Source: Stutzerimonas stutzeri
GTDB taxonomy: Bacteria; Pseudomonadota; Gammaproteobacteria; Pseudomonadales; Pseudomonadaceae
DNA length: 64,000 bases
Direction: 5' to 3'
Assembly: GCF_024448955.1 (NCBI RefSeq)
Contig: NZ_JAMOIH010000005.1
Span: forward strand, 124,001-188,000
Positions 8,727 to 16,770 of the stretch are shown in pieces. Position 1 is the first letter of the stretch. Each line of letters begins with the position of its first letter. The position numbers were made by a program, and so were the translations under genes. The notes under the pieces are model-generated. The model was not told where the DNA came from. It saw only the letters and a program-made list of their open reading frames with translations, and made no database searches.

Positions 8727-11423
8727 TCAGGCCACCGTTGGCTGTTTCACCAGCAGTCGCCTGATTTCCGGTACGCAGGAGCCACAGCTGGTCCCGCAGC
8801 CCAGTTCCCGCTTCAAGCCATCCAGATCCAGGCCCCGTTCGATTCCCGCACAGACCGCATCCTGGCTGACGTTCATGCAGTTACACAGGGTCTTGCCTGC
8901 GCGTATTGCACCCACAGGCGGCGTGCTTAGGGGTGCCAACAGCCAGCGGCGTAGCGCCTGGTCAACATTGCCGTCATGCCAGAGCTGCTTCAGCCATTGG
9001 CGTGCCGCGGTTTCACCGGACAGGCTGAGGGCGACGATGCGGCCGTCTTCGATGCGCACCCGCTTGCCAACGCCGCGGCGCGGATCGTCGTAGACCAGCA
9101 CCGAACCTTCATCCAGCCGCAGCAAATGATTGAGCTGCGCCAGTAACGCTGTGCTCGGCGCCTCGCTATCAGCGGCGCGGATCACCAACGCTTCGCGGTC
9201 CCGCCCGGCAAGGCTGAAATTGGCGTAGGCGAACCCCTCGAACAATGGGCGCAGCGTCTCGAAACGTTGCTGCACCGAGCCTTCGACGAGGGCGAAGAAC
9301 TGCCAGGGCAGCTCGATTTTTTCCACCTCGACACCGGCGTGCTTGAGTTCGGGTTGTTTCGAAATCGGGTCGAATGCCGGCAATGTGAGCCGGTTGACGC
9401 CCAACCCCTTGAGGAAGCGATCGCCCCAATGCATGGGCATGAATAGCTGGCCAGGGCGCAGGCTTTCATCCTCGCGTACCGGCAACAGCAGCTCGCCACG
9501 GCGGCTGCGGACCTTGACCAGTTGGCCATCGAGCAGCCGACGGCTACGCATGTCCTCGGCGCTCATGCTCAGCAGCGCTTCTTCGACATGGCTGAACAGG
9601 CGCGCGGCGGTGCCGGTGCGGCTCATGCCATGCCATTGATCGCGCAGGCGACCCGTGTTCAGCGTCAGCGGGAACTGGGTTTCGCGTTTCTCCTTCGGCG
9701 CCTGATAGTGCTCGGCGATAAAGCGTGCGCGGCCGTCATCGGTCGGGAACACGCCGTCGCCGTAGAGCCGCGGCGTGCCTCGCTGGCTGCCGGCAGGGAA
9801 GGGCCATTGTTGTGGGCCGAGCTGATCAATCACCGCATGACTGAGACCGGACAGGTCCAGGTCACGGCCCTGGGTGAGCAATTTGTATTCCTCGAACAGC
9901 GCGGCGGCGGTGTCGAACGCGAACAGGCTCGCTTGATCGGGGCGCATCAGGCTTTCCAGCCGGCGAGCAAAATCACAGGTGATCGACCAATCGGCGCGCG
10001 CCTCGCCCGGTGCGGGAATGGCGCGTCGCACATGGCTGACACGGCGCTCGGAGTTGGTCACGGTGCCGTCCTTCTCGCCCCAACTGGCCGCGGGCAGCAG
10101 CAGATCGGCGTAGCGGCAGGTCTCGGTGGTGAAGAAGGCTTCCTGGACGACCACGAAAGGGCATGCCGCCAGCGCTTGGTGAATGCTCTGCTGGTCAGGC
10201 ATCGATTGTGCGGGGTTGGTGCAGGCGATCCACAGCGCCTTGACCTTGCCGCTGCGTACGGCATCGAACAGTTCTATCGCGGACAGGCCCGACGTATCAG
10301 GCAGCGCCGGCACGCCCCAATAGTTGGCGACGTCGGCGCGATGTTGTGCGTTGCCCGATTCGCGATGGCCTGGCAACAGGTTGGATAGGCTGCCTGTTTC
10401 GCGTCCGCCCATGGCGTTGGGCTGGCCCGTCAGCGAGAAGGGGCCGGCGCCGGGTTTGCCGATCTGGCCCATGGCGAGGTGGAGATTGATCAGCGCGCTG
10501 TTCTTGGCGCTGCCGGAGGTCGACTGGTTTACGCCCATGCACCAGAGCGACAGAAAGCTAGGCGCGCTACCAATCAAACGAGCACAAATCTGCAAGTCTT
10601 CGGTGCTGACGCCGCACAGGTCCGCGACCCTGGCCGGACTGTATTCACGCACCATGTCACCGAGTTCGTCGAACCCATCGGTGTGAGCGTCGATGTAGTC
10701 CCGGTCGACCCAGCCTTCGCGCAGCAGAATGTGCAGAATGCCGTGGAACAGCGCGACATCGCTGCCCGGCAGGATCGCCAAATGCAGGTCGGCCAAATCA
10801 CAGGTGTCGGTGCGTCGCGGATCGACCACGATGACTTTCATTTGCGGCCGCTTCGCCTTGGCTTCTTCCAGGCGGCGAAACAGCACCGGGTGGGCATAGG
10901 CCATGTTGCTGCCGACGATCAGCAGGCAGTCGCTCTGTTCGATGTCTTCGTAGCTGCACGGCGGCGCGTCGGCACCGAGGCTGCGCTTGTAACCGGCAAC
11001 GGCGGACGACATGCACAGGCGCGAGTTGGAGTCGATGTTGTTGGTGCCGACCAGCGCGCGGGCGAGCTTGTTGAACGCGTAGTAGTCCTCGGTCAGCAAC
11101 TGGCCGGAGATGTAGAAGGCGACGCTGTCCGGGCCGTGTTTCGCAATCGTCTCGGCGAATACATGGGCGGCATGGTCGAGCGCGCTATCCCAGTCGGTGC
11201 GGGTACGGGCCAGGTCTTTGCCCAGGCGCAACTCGGGGTAGAGCGCGCGAGCGTCCAAATCACCGGTCAGGTGCAAGGTCGATCCCTTGCTGCACAGCTT
11301 GCCGAAGTTGGCTGGATGATTCGGATCGCCAGCGACATCGAGGATGCGCTCGCCGTCGTGCTCGATCAGCACGCCGCAGCCGACGCCGCAGTAGCAGCAG
11401 GTGGATGCAGTGGTCTGGCGCAT
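8727..11423 (-). CDS. nasA: Assimilatory nitrate reductase, catalytic subunit
   Basis: Cytoplasmic molybdenum enzyme that reduces nitrate to nitrite (898 aa). The N-terminus holds a [4Fe-4S] motif (CCYCGVGC, residues 9-16, then GKLCSKG). The middle is the bis-MGD molybdopterin oxidoreductase fold, and the C-terminus carries a BFD-type [2Fe-2S] domain with NCMNVSQ and GCGTSCGSC. That C-terminal domain probably accepts electrons from the flavoprotein encoded just upstream. The start at 11423 has AGGAGAG about ten bases before it. Transcribed with the NasC-like gene from the leader at 12890. The symbol follows Klebsiella usage; in Pseudomonas nasA is sometimes used for the transporter. Confidence 0.94.
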   Translation of the reverse strand: MRQTTASTCCYCGVGCGVLIEHDGERILDVAGDPNHPANFGKLCSKGSTLHLTGDLDARALYPELRLGKDLARTRTDWDSALDHAAHVFAETIAKHGPDSVAFYISGQLLTEDYYAFNKLARALVGTNNIDSNSRLCMSSAVAGYKRSLGADAPPCSYEDIEQSDCLLIVGSNMAYAHPVLFRRLEEAKAKRPQMKVIVVDPRRTDTCDLADLHLAILPGSDVALFHGILHILLREGWVDRDYIDAHTDGFDELGDMVREYSPARVADLCGVSTEDLQICARLIGSAPSFLSLWCMGVNQSTSGSAKNSALINLHLAMGQIGKPGAGPFSLTGQPNAMGGRETGSLSNLLPGHRESGNAQHRADVANYWGVPALPDTSGLSAIELFDAVRSGKVKALWIACTNPAQSMPDQQSIHQALAACPFVVVQEAFFTTETCRYADLLLPAASWGEKDGTVTNSERRVSHVRRAIPAPGEARADWSITCDFARRLESLMRPDQASLFAFDTAAALFEEYKLLTQGRDLDLSGLSHAVIDQLGPQQWPFPAGSQRGTPRLYGDGVFPTDDGRARFIAEHYQAPKEKRETQFPLTLNTGRLRDQWHGMSRTGTAARLFSHVEEALLSMSAEDMRSRRLLDGQLVKVRSRRGELLLPVREDESLRPGQLFMPMHWGDRFLKGLGVNRLTLPAFDPISKQPELKHAGVEVEKIELPWQFFALVEGSVQQRFETLRPLFEGFAYANFSLAGRDREALVIRAADSEAPSTALLAQLNHLLRLDEGSVLVYDDPRRGVGKRVRIEDGRIVALSLSGETAARQWLKQLWHDGNVDQALRRWLLAPLSTPPVGAIRAGKTLCNCMNVSQDAVCAGIERGLDLDGLKRELGCGTSCGSCVPEIRRLLVKQPTVA

Positions 11424-11461
11424 GGCGTTTTCTCTCCTGATCTGGTGGGCTTGGTGCGCTG

Positions 11462-12763
11462 TCAGGCACATTCGGTTGTGCTATCGGGTGACAACCGAAC
11501 GGATTCACTACTGCTGCGTAGCGCCTCGCTCTCCACGCCCGAAGCGGGCTGGCCTAAGCCGGTCGCACCAAACATCAGGCAATCCCGAATATCACTGACG
11601 TTCTGACCTTCGCGCACCTGGCGGAAATACCAGCCGGCATCGGAGGTATCGCCGTACAGGCAGGCTCCAACGAGGACGTCGTCCTTGATCACCAGTTTCT
11701 TGTATACGCCGCCGATGGGGTCGGAGAGGGTGATGGTCTCGGTGCCTTCACCGCCGATGAAATCACCGGCAGAGAATAGGTCGATTCCGGTGACCTTCAG
11801 CTTGGTCGACGTCACCGAGCCCGGGTAACGGGAGAATCCCAGCATCGCCAGGTGATTGGCGCAGACCCGGGCCTGCTCGAACACGGGCGCGACCAGCCCG
11901 TAGGCGGTGCCCCGATGGCTGGCGCATTCACCGACGGCATAGACGCGGGGGTCATAGGTCTGCAGGGTGTCGCTGACGAGAATGCCGCGGTTGCAGGGGA
12001 TTCCGGCTTGCTCCGCCAGCGCGCTATTGGGACGGATGCCGGCGGCCATGACCACCAGATCGGCGTTGATCACTTCGCCGTCGGTGAAGCGTACGGCCTG
12101 GACCCGGCCCTGATCGTTGCCAATCAGTTCGGCGGTCTGCTTGTTCATCCTGAAGATCAGGCCGCGGGCTTGCAGCGCGTTCTGCAGCAAGGTGCCGGCG
12201 CTCTGGTCGAGCTGGCGCTCCATCGGCCATTCGCCGAGGTGCACTACAGTCACCCGCATGCCGCGCAGCTTCAGGCCGTTGGCCGCTTCCAGCCCGAGTA
12301 ATCCGCCACCGATTACCACGGCGTGCCTGTGGTTCCTGGCGGCGTCCAGCATCGCCTGGGTGTCGGCGATATCGCGATAGCCGATCACCCCGTCGAGCTG
12401 ATTACCGGGAATCGGCAGGATGAAGGGGGTCGAACCGGTGGCGATGAGCAGCCGGTCATACTCGGCTTCGCTGGCGTCCTCAGCGATCACCCGACGCCTG
12501 ATCCGGTCGATCTGAATCACCTTGCGGTTGAGTAGCAGGCGGATGCCGTTCTTCGCATACCAGTCGAGGTCGTTGAGCACGATCTCCTCGAAGGTTTGCT
12601 CGCCGGCCAATACGGGCGAAAGCAGGATACGGTTGTAGTTGGGATGGGGCTCGGCGCCGAATACCGTGATGTCGTAGAGATTAGGGGCGAGCTTGAGCAG
12701 TTCCTCTAGGGTACGAACCCCGGCCATGCCATTGCCGATCATCACGAGTCTGAGTTTTTTCAT
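11462..12763 (-). CDS. NAD(P)H/FAD-dependent reductase, NasC-like (short NirB-like flavoprotein)
   Basis: 433-aa flavoprotein with an N-terminal FAD motif (IGNGMAGVR), a central NAD motif (VIGGGLLGLEAANG, about residue 145) and a second FAD motif (YAVGECASHRG, about 270). It resembles the first part of NirB but stops before the BFD and sirohaem nitrite reductase domains. The size and position next to the nitrate reductase fit a NasC-type electron donor from NADH to NasA. The last 40 residues are low-complexity and match no domain. It is the first gene after an ANTAR-type leader. The assignment as electron donor to NasA is inference. Confidence 0.85.
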   Translation of the reverse strand: MKKLRLVMIGNGMAGVRTLEELLKLAPNLYDITVFGAEPHPNYNRILLSPVLAGEQTFEEIVLNDLDWYAKNGIRLLLNRKVIQIDRIRRRVIAEDASEAEYDRLLIATGSTPFILPIPGNQLDGVIGYRDIADTQAMLDAARNHRHAVVIGGGLLGLEAANGLKLRGMRVTVVHLGEWPMERQLDQSAGTLLQNALQARGLIFRMNKQTAELIGNDQGRVQAVRFTDGEVINADLVVMAAGIRPNSALAEQAGIPCNRGILVSDTLQTYDPRVYAVGECASHRGTAYGLVAPVFEQARVCANHLAMLGFSRYPGSVTSTKLKVTGIDLFSAGDFIGGEGTETITLSDPIGGVYKKLVIKDDVLVGACLYGDTSDAGWYFRQVREGQNVSDIRDCLMFGATGLGQPASGVESEALRSSSESVRLSPDSTTECA

Positions 12764-12793
12764 ACCGTTCTCCGCGCGAGCTGGGCGTCAACG

Positions 12794-12833
12794 AAAAAGG
12801 CGCCCCCACCGGTTACCCGGTGAGGACGCCTTT
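12794..12833 (-). terminator. Leader terminator (attenuator) before the nitrate reductase genes
   Basis: On the minus strand the arms AAAGGCG.CC.CACCGG and CCGGTG.GG.CGCCTTTTT fold around GTAA and end in a U-run (12798-12794). It sits between the sigma-54 promoter and the first gene, so transcription must read through it. Its 5' arm overlaps the second ANTAR hairpin (12823-12838), making the two structures mutually exclusive. Confidence 0.85.
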
Positions 12834-12890
12834 GTCCTTGTTCCGTATTCGGAGCCCGGCCCTCCACATTGAAGGCCCGGCTTGTGTTGC
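12823..12890 (-). promoter_or_regulatory. ANTAR-type antitermination leader (P1 and P2 hairpins), NasT target
   Basis: The minus-strand RNA forms P1 at 12882-12853: a 12-pair stem (one G-G mismatch, one G-U) closing the hexaloop AATGTG. P2 follows at 12838-12823: stem AGGAC/GTCCT closing the hexaloop AAAGGC. Both loops have A at position 1 and G at position 4, the known ANTAR recognition pattern. P2 uses bases that also form the terminator's 5' arm. Together with nasT in this window, this supports nitrate-dependent antitermination. Confidence 0.82.
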
Positions 12891-12899
12891 TCCTGACAA

Positions 12900-12916
12900 T
12901 GCAGGGGCTGTGCCAA
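12900..12916 (-). promoter_or_regulatory. Sigma-54 promoter of the nitrate reductase operon
   Basis: TTGGCACAGCCCCTGCA on the minus strand matches the -24/-12 consensus (GG, ten bases, GC). The start is predicted near 12890, just ahead of hairpin P1. Ten bases (TTGGCACAGC) are identical to the promoter of the nitrate transporter. Confidence 0.82.
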
Positions 12917-12980
12917 CCCTGTGTTGGCTTGGTTTCCGGCGCTTAGCGTCAGCGACGGGGCATGGTGAGGCTGTGTTTTT

Positions 12981-13017
12981 TGCACCGCTATGATGCGCGC
13001 CGTGCAGCACTGGTGCA
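12981..13017. promoter_or_regulatory. Possible NtrC enhancer sites
   Basis: TGCACC-GCTAT-GATGCG (12981-12997) has the arm spacing of an NtrC site but with two mismatches. TGCAGC-ACT-GGTGCA (13003-13017) is a related dyad with a shorter spacer. They lie 65-115 bases upstream of the sigma-54 promoter, a normal enhancer distance. Confidence 0.4.
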
Positions 13018-13049
13018 GTCAAGCCGCCTAGCACGCGGCAAATTCGCCG

Positions 13050-13078
13050 TTGACAGCACCCGTGCGGCTTTTTATTGT
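13050..13078 (+). promoter_or_regulatory. Possible sigma-70 promoter for the small gene at 13213
   Basis: TTGACA (13050-13055), a 17-base spacer and TATTGT (13073-13078) resemble a sigma-70 promoter on the plus strand, about 130 bases before the start of the small conserved gene. Confidence 0.4.
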
Positions 13079-13212
13079 TTCGCCTCATGCGCCGATTTAG
13101 TCAGCTACTTGCGGGGCGCCTGGAGCCGAAGGCTTCGAAATACCGCTAAAGCGCTGGTTCGGTGTCGCCTCCCACCGCTGCCCAGCGGAATCCTCGAGGC
13201 GGGATATCTTTC

Positions 13213-13524
13213 ATGAATGCATCGCAACGCACCTCTCTACGTTTGGCCCCCATCACCAGCGGGCTGGTCCGCAGCAATCCGAAAATTCTCCTTGGTGGCA
13301 ATCATCAGCCGTCGCTGTTGCGCTATCTGGACGGTTGGCCGAAGCGCTGGGGAAAGCCGCGCGCTTTCCTCGTTCAGTTCACCGGTGCCGATGAATCACT
13401 GGCGCATTTCGCCACCAACAGCTTCGATCTGGCGGTCATCCAAGCACCGAGCGGCGAACGGCTCGAGGAATGCGTGCGCGAGCTGACCCGTGTTGCGCGC
13501 CAGGGGCTGATCGTTCGGCGTTGA
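13213..13524 (+). CDS. Small protein of unknown function, methyltransferase-like C-terminus
   Basis: 103-aa protein read against the surrounding nas genes. The second half (FDLAVIQAPSGERLEECVRE then LTRVARQGLIV) resembles the end of the Rossmann core of SAM-dependent methyltransferases, where a helix carrying REL-RV is followed by a G-LIV strand. The N-terminal SAM-binding glycine loop is absent, so it is either a remnant or a protein that has lost the activity. It converges on the kinase gene with a four-base gap. The ATG at 13213 was chosen because the upstream part of the frame looks non-coding; the ribosome binding site is weak. I do not recognise a family. Confidence 0.6.
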   Translation: MNASQRTSLRLAPITSGLVRSNPKILLGGNHQPSLLRYLDGWPKRWGKPRAFLVQFTGADESLAHFATNSFDLAVIQAPSGERLEECVRELTRVARQGLIVRR

Positions 13525-13528
13525 TCGG

Positions 13529-15202
13529 CTAGCCGTTTTTACCTAGCCACGCCAGCAGAGCCAGATTCAACAACAGCGAGAGCAGGGCGATGCCGCGCCA
13601 GACCTTCAACGGTTCGCGTTCGAGCAATGGCCGCGACGGCGTGCTGTTTGCCAGGCGCTCACCCTGTTCCAGTACCAATAGCCATTCTTCGGCTGTTTCG
13701 AAGCGCTGTGCGGGCTCTGCCGCGACGGCGCGCTTGAGCATGTCATCCAGCCATTGGGGCAGATCGGGTCGATAGCGACTGGCCGGCACAGCGTTGCCGA
13801 AACGGGGCCGTTGGAAGGCTTCCACCTCGCCGTAGGGGTAGTGACCGGTGAGCAGGTAGTAGAGCGTGACGCCAGCTGCGTAGAGGTCCTGTTGCCGGCT
13901 TGGCGACGCGCCGGCAAAGGCTTCAGGGGCGATATAGCTCGGCGTGCCCGGCAAGTTGTGCGGCTGGTCCTCGGACAGCCCCGGGCAATAGGCCAGGCCG
14001 AAATCCAGCAGGCGCAGCTCGCCGGCGTCATCCAGGTGCAGGTTTTCCGGTTTGATGTCGCGGTGCAGGATGTTGCGTCGGTGCAGCATACCCAGCGCGC
14101 GGATCAGGCGTGGCGCCATCTGCAACCAGTCGGGCAACGACATCGGGCCTTGTTGAGTGAAGCGCTGTACGAGGGTCTGCCCACTGTATTCGCGCTGCAC
14201 GTAATACAGGTGCTGGCGCCGGGGCAGGTCATGGAGCTCGGGGTAATGGCGGCCGGCGACCCGGCGCAGAAACCATTCCTCCTGCAGCAACGCTGGTCCG
14301 GCTTCGAGTTCGTCCGCCCGGCTCGGTGGCAAGGTCTTGAGCAGCCAGGGCTGAGCCTGTTGATCACGCACCCGGTAGACCAGCGATTGGCGCGACTCGG
14401 CCAGCAACGCCTCGATGGTCCAGCCTTCGAATGCCTGACCGGGACGCAGCCTGGGCGGCAATGGCCAGTCCGCGAGCTCCGCAAGTGAATCGGCCAATAC
14501 CGCTTCCGGCAGCGCTTCGACCCGCAGCAGCAAGGCGCTGGCGTTGTCCTGGCTACTACTTTGATGCGCGAGCTTGACCAGCGTGCCGGCGGCACGGGAC
14601 AGATCAGACTCGGAGCGGAGAACGTTCCGGATATCGCCCTCGGCGATGCTGGCCCAGACGCCGTCGCTGAGCAGCGCGAAGATTTCGCCGAGGCGAAGCT
14701 CGCCGTCGAGGTAGTCCACCACCAGATGCTGGTCCAGGCCCATGGCACGCTTGAGCACGTGTTGCATGTTCGGCTGGTCCCACACATGGTCTTCGCTCAA
14801 CCGATGCATCTGGCCGTCATACCAGCGATAAGCCCGGCAGTCACCGACGTGGGCGAGGGTAAAGCGACGGCCACGCAGCACCAGCGCGGTTAACGTCGTC
14901 AGCAGCGGCTGCCCGCCACCGTTGGCTTGCAGCCAGCGATTGTGGGCAACCAGTACTCGGTCGAGCGACTGCGCGACGGTCCAGGTTTCCGGTGTGGCGT
15001 AGTAATCGGTGGCCAGTGCCTGCAGCGTCGCCCGCGCCGCCAGGCCGCCGTCCGCGCACTGGCTGACACCGTCGGCGATAGCGAACAGCGCACCCTTGCT
15101 AGCCGCGAGGCCTAGCGTTGGCGTGACGATACGCAGCGCGTCCTGATTTTCTGCACGCGGACCGGTTGCGGTGGCTTCGCCGAAGGAAAGTTGAAGGGGC
15201 AT
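13529..15202 (-). CDS. Bifunctional PP2C-type phosphatase / Ser-Thr protein kinase, membrane anchored
   Basis: 557 aa with three parts. Residues 1-235 are a PP2C phosphatase (ENQDA at 18-22, ADGVS near 45, LLSDGVWA near 178, QDNASAL near 218, all metal-ligand regions). Residues about 255-515 are an Hanks-type kinase: lysine 289 in WLLKTLP, HRDIKPEN at 380-387, DFG at 400-402 and APE at 425-427. A C-terminal transmembrane helix (about 537-553) anchors it, leaving both domains in the cytoplasm. It lies 104 bases downstream of the nitrate transporter gene on the same strand and so probably shares its NasT-controlled transcript. No substrate is known from the sequence; regulation of nitrate uptake is a guess from context. 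Confidence 0.92.
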   Translation of the reverse strand: MPLQLSFGEATATGPRAENQDALRIVTPTLGLAASKGALFAIADGVSQCADGGLAARATLQALATDYYATPETWTVAQSLDRVLVAHNRWLQANGGGQPLLTTLTALVLRGRRFTLAHVGDCRAYRWYDGQMHRLSEDHVWDQPNMQHVLKRAMGLDQHLVVDYLDGELRLGEIFALLSDGVWASIAEGDIRNVLRSESDLSRAAGTLVKLAHQSSSQDNASALLLRVEALPEAVLADSLAELADWPLPPRLRPGQAFEGWTIEALLAESRQSLVYRVRDQQAQPWLLKTLPPSRADELEAGPALLQEEWFLRRVAGRHYPELHDLPRRQHLYYVQREYSGQTLVQRFTQQGPMSLPDWLQMAPRLIRALGMLHRRNILHRDIKPENLHLDDAGELRLLDFGLAYCPGLSEDQPHNLPGTPSYIAPEAFAGASPSRQQDLYAAGVTLYYLLTGHYPYGEVEAFQRPRFGNAVPASRYRPDLPQWLDDMLKRAVAAEPAQRFETAEEWLLVLEQGERLANSTPSRPLLEREPLKVWRGIALLSLLLNLALLAWLGKNG

Positions 15203-15232
15203 AAGTCGATCCGATGCGATCAGGTTTAGCCT

Positions 15233-15298
15233 GAAGCTAGAAGCTAGAAGCTAGAAGCTAAATGCACCTCTTCCAGCTTCCAGCTTCCAGCTTTTAGC
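15233..15298. repeat. Heptamer tandem repeats forming an imperfect hairpin
   Basis: Four tandem GAAGCTA units (15233-15260) are followed after ten bases by three TTCCAGC units and a TTTTAGC (15271-15298). The second block is nearly the reverse complement of the first, differing by an A/G change per unit, so the RNA can form a long slipped hairpin. It lies between the nitrate transporter and the kinase gene and may work as an mRNA processing or partial termination element (inference). Confidence 0.8.
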
Positions 15299-15306
15299 TG
15301 CTCCTT

Positions 15307-16518
15307 CTATACCCTAGCCACTGTCATTGCCGCCGAACCCCAGGTGGTTCTCCAGCGACGCTTCACGCCATAGAGGCCGAACCAGGCCAACGCACCCAGG
15401 CTGGCGAACAGCCAGAGGCCCAGCTGGTAGTCGCCTGTGGCCTGCTTGACGGCGCCCAAACCTGCGGTGAGCAAGAAGCCACCGATGCCGCCGGCCATGC
15501 CGACTAGCCCGGTCATCACGCCGATTTCCTTGTTGAAACGCTGCGGCACCAACTGGAACACCGCGCCGTTGCCGGCCCCAAGGCTGAGCATGGCAACGAC
15601 GAACAACGCCAGTGCAGCCGTCGAGCTTGGCAGATTGAACCCGACGATGAATAAGCAGATAGCCGTCACGGTATACATCACCAGCAGCGAGCGGATGCCG
15701 CCGATACGGTCGGCCAGCGCGCCGCCCAGCGGCCGCAACAAGCTGCCGGCGAATACGCAGGCGGCGGTGTAGTAGCCGGCCTTGACCGGGTCGAACGCGT
15801 ACTGGTCGTGAAAGTAGCCGGGCAGGGTGCTGGCCAGTCCGAGGAAGCCGCCGAACGTCACGCTGTAGAAGAACATGAACCACCAGCTATCGCGGTCACC
15901 CAACGCCTTCATGTAGTCGGCGAAGGACTTCGGCGCGGGACGGTTCGGCGCATTCTTGGCGACGCTGGCGAAGATGATCAGGGTCAGCACCAGCGGGATC
16001 AACGCCAGGCCGAACACGTTGCTCCAGCCGAACATCGTTGCTAGTACCGGCGCGAATAGCGCTGCAAGTACAGTCCCCGAGTTGCCGGCACCGGCGATGC
16101 CCATGGCCTTGCCCTGATGCTGCGGTGGATACCACTGCGACGCCAGCGGCAGCGCCACGGCGAAGGAAGCGCCGGCCATACCGAGAAACAGGCCGAGCAG
16201 CAATGCCTGTTCATAGCTGTGGACGCCGTGGAGCCAGGCCACGAACAGCGCGGCGATCACCACGATCTGGCCGAACAGTCCGGCCGTCTTCGGTGATGTG
16301 CGGTCGGCCAGCATACCCAGCACCAGGCGCAGAATGGCGCCGGAGAGGATCGGCGTAGCCACCATAAAGGCGCGCTGCTGCGTGGTCAGCCCGAGATCGG
16401 CAGCGATCTGCACGCCCATCGGGCCGAGTACGTACCAGACCATGAAACTCAAATCGAAGTAGAGAAAGGCAGAGAACAGCGTCGGCGTATGGCCGGCTTT
16501 CCAGAAACTCGTATTCAT
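15307..16518 (-). CDS. Nitrate/nitrite transporter, MFS family (NasA/NarK type)
   Basis: 403-aa major facilitator protein with about twelve hydrophobic segments. The nitrate-porter signature is visible as GMAGASFAVALP around residue 115 and GAGNSGT around 140, with a second glycine-rich GMAGGIGGF motif near 350 typical of the NNP family. It imports nitrate for assimilation. Start MNTSFWKAG has AGGTG six bases upstream. It is the first gene behind a sigma-54 promoter and ANTAR leader (16675-16787), and the phosphatase/kinase gene follows. In P. aeruginosa the equivalent is called nasA. Confidence 0.92.
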   Translation of the reverse strand: MNTSFWKAGHTPTLFSAFLYFDLSFMVWYVLGPMGVQIAADLGLTTQQRAFMVATPILSGAILRLVLGMLADRTSPKTAGLFGQIVVIAALFVAWLHGVHSYEQALLLGLFLGMAGASFAVALPLASQWYPPQHQGKAMGIAGAGNSGTVLAALFAPVLATMFGWSNVFGLALIPLVLTLIIFASVAKNAPNRPAPKSFADYMKALGDRDSWWFMFFYSVTFGGFLGLASTLPGYFHDQYAFDPVKAGYYTAACVFAGSLLRPLGGALADRIGGIRSLLVMYTVTAICLFIVGFNLPSSTAALALFVVAMLSLGAGNGAVFQLVPQRFNKEIGVMTGLVGMAGGIGGFLLTAGLGAVKQATGDYQLGLWLFASLGALAWFGLYGVKRRWRTTWGSAAMTVARV

Positions 16519-16674
16519 CGAACACCTCACTAGACGCTAGACAAGTGCAACCGACGCGCCGAAATGGGCGGCGGATATGCGATGACCGCCCAACCGATCC
16601 GGCTGCGGCAGCGCTCGAAGCAGTTGCGAGTGGCCGGGTCGTTGCCATTCGCGCCCCGGTCCCTGGGGCAAACG

Positions 16675-16726
16675 AAAAAGCGCCGCGAAACCGCCGTCAG
16701 TCTCAACGGGGCAACGCGACGCCTTT
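16675..16726 (-). terminator. Leader terminator (attenuator) before the nitrate transporter
   Basis: The minus-strand arms AAAGGCGTCGCG and CGCGGCGCTTT pair over 12 positions (two G-U) around a 27-base apical region with its own small hairpin, and end in a U-run (16679-16675). It lies between the sigma-54 promoter and the gene. Its 5' arm is shared with hairpin P2 of the leader. Confidence 0.85.
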
Positions 16727-16760
16727 GTCATGTCTGTGAGTAACCGCCTTTGGCTACCTG
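16717..16760 (-). promoter_or_regulatory. ANTAR-type antitermination leader (P1 and P2 hairpins), NasT target
   Basis: P1 is at 16757-16740: stem GTAGCC/GGTTAC (one G-U) closing the hexaloop AAAGGC. P2 is at 16729-16718: stem GAC/GTC, extendable by a U-G pair, closing the same hexaloop AAAGGC. Both loops have A1 and G4. P2 overlaps the 5' arm of the terminator. The 12 bases GACAAAGGCGTC are identical in this leader and in that of the nitrate reductase operon. Confidence 0.82.
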
Positions 16761-16770
16761 ATCTGTACTA

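Noticed and set aside
12889..12928. Stem GCCAAC-ACAGG-GTTGGC and the following stem, first read as ANTAR hairpins P1 and P2
   Set aside because: They overlap the sigma-54 promoter and lie upstream of its predicted start, so they would not be in the RNA. Better hairpins with true hexaloops lie downstream at 12823-12882.
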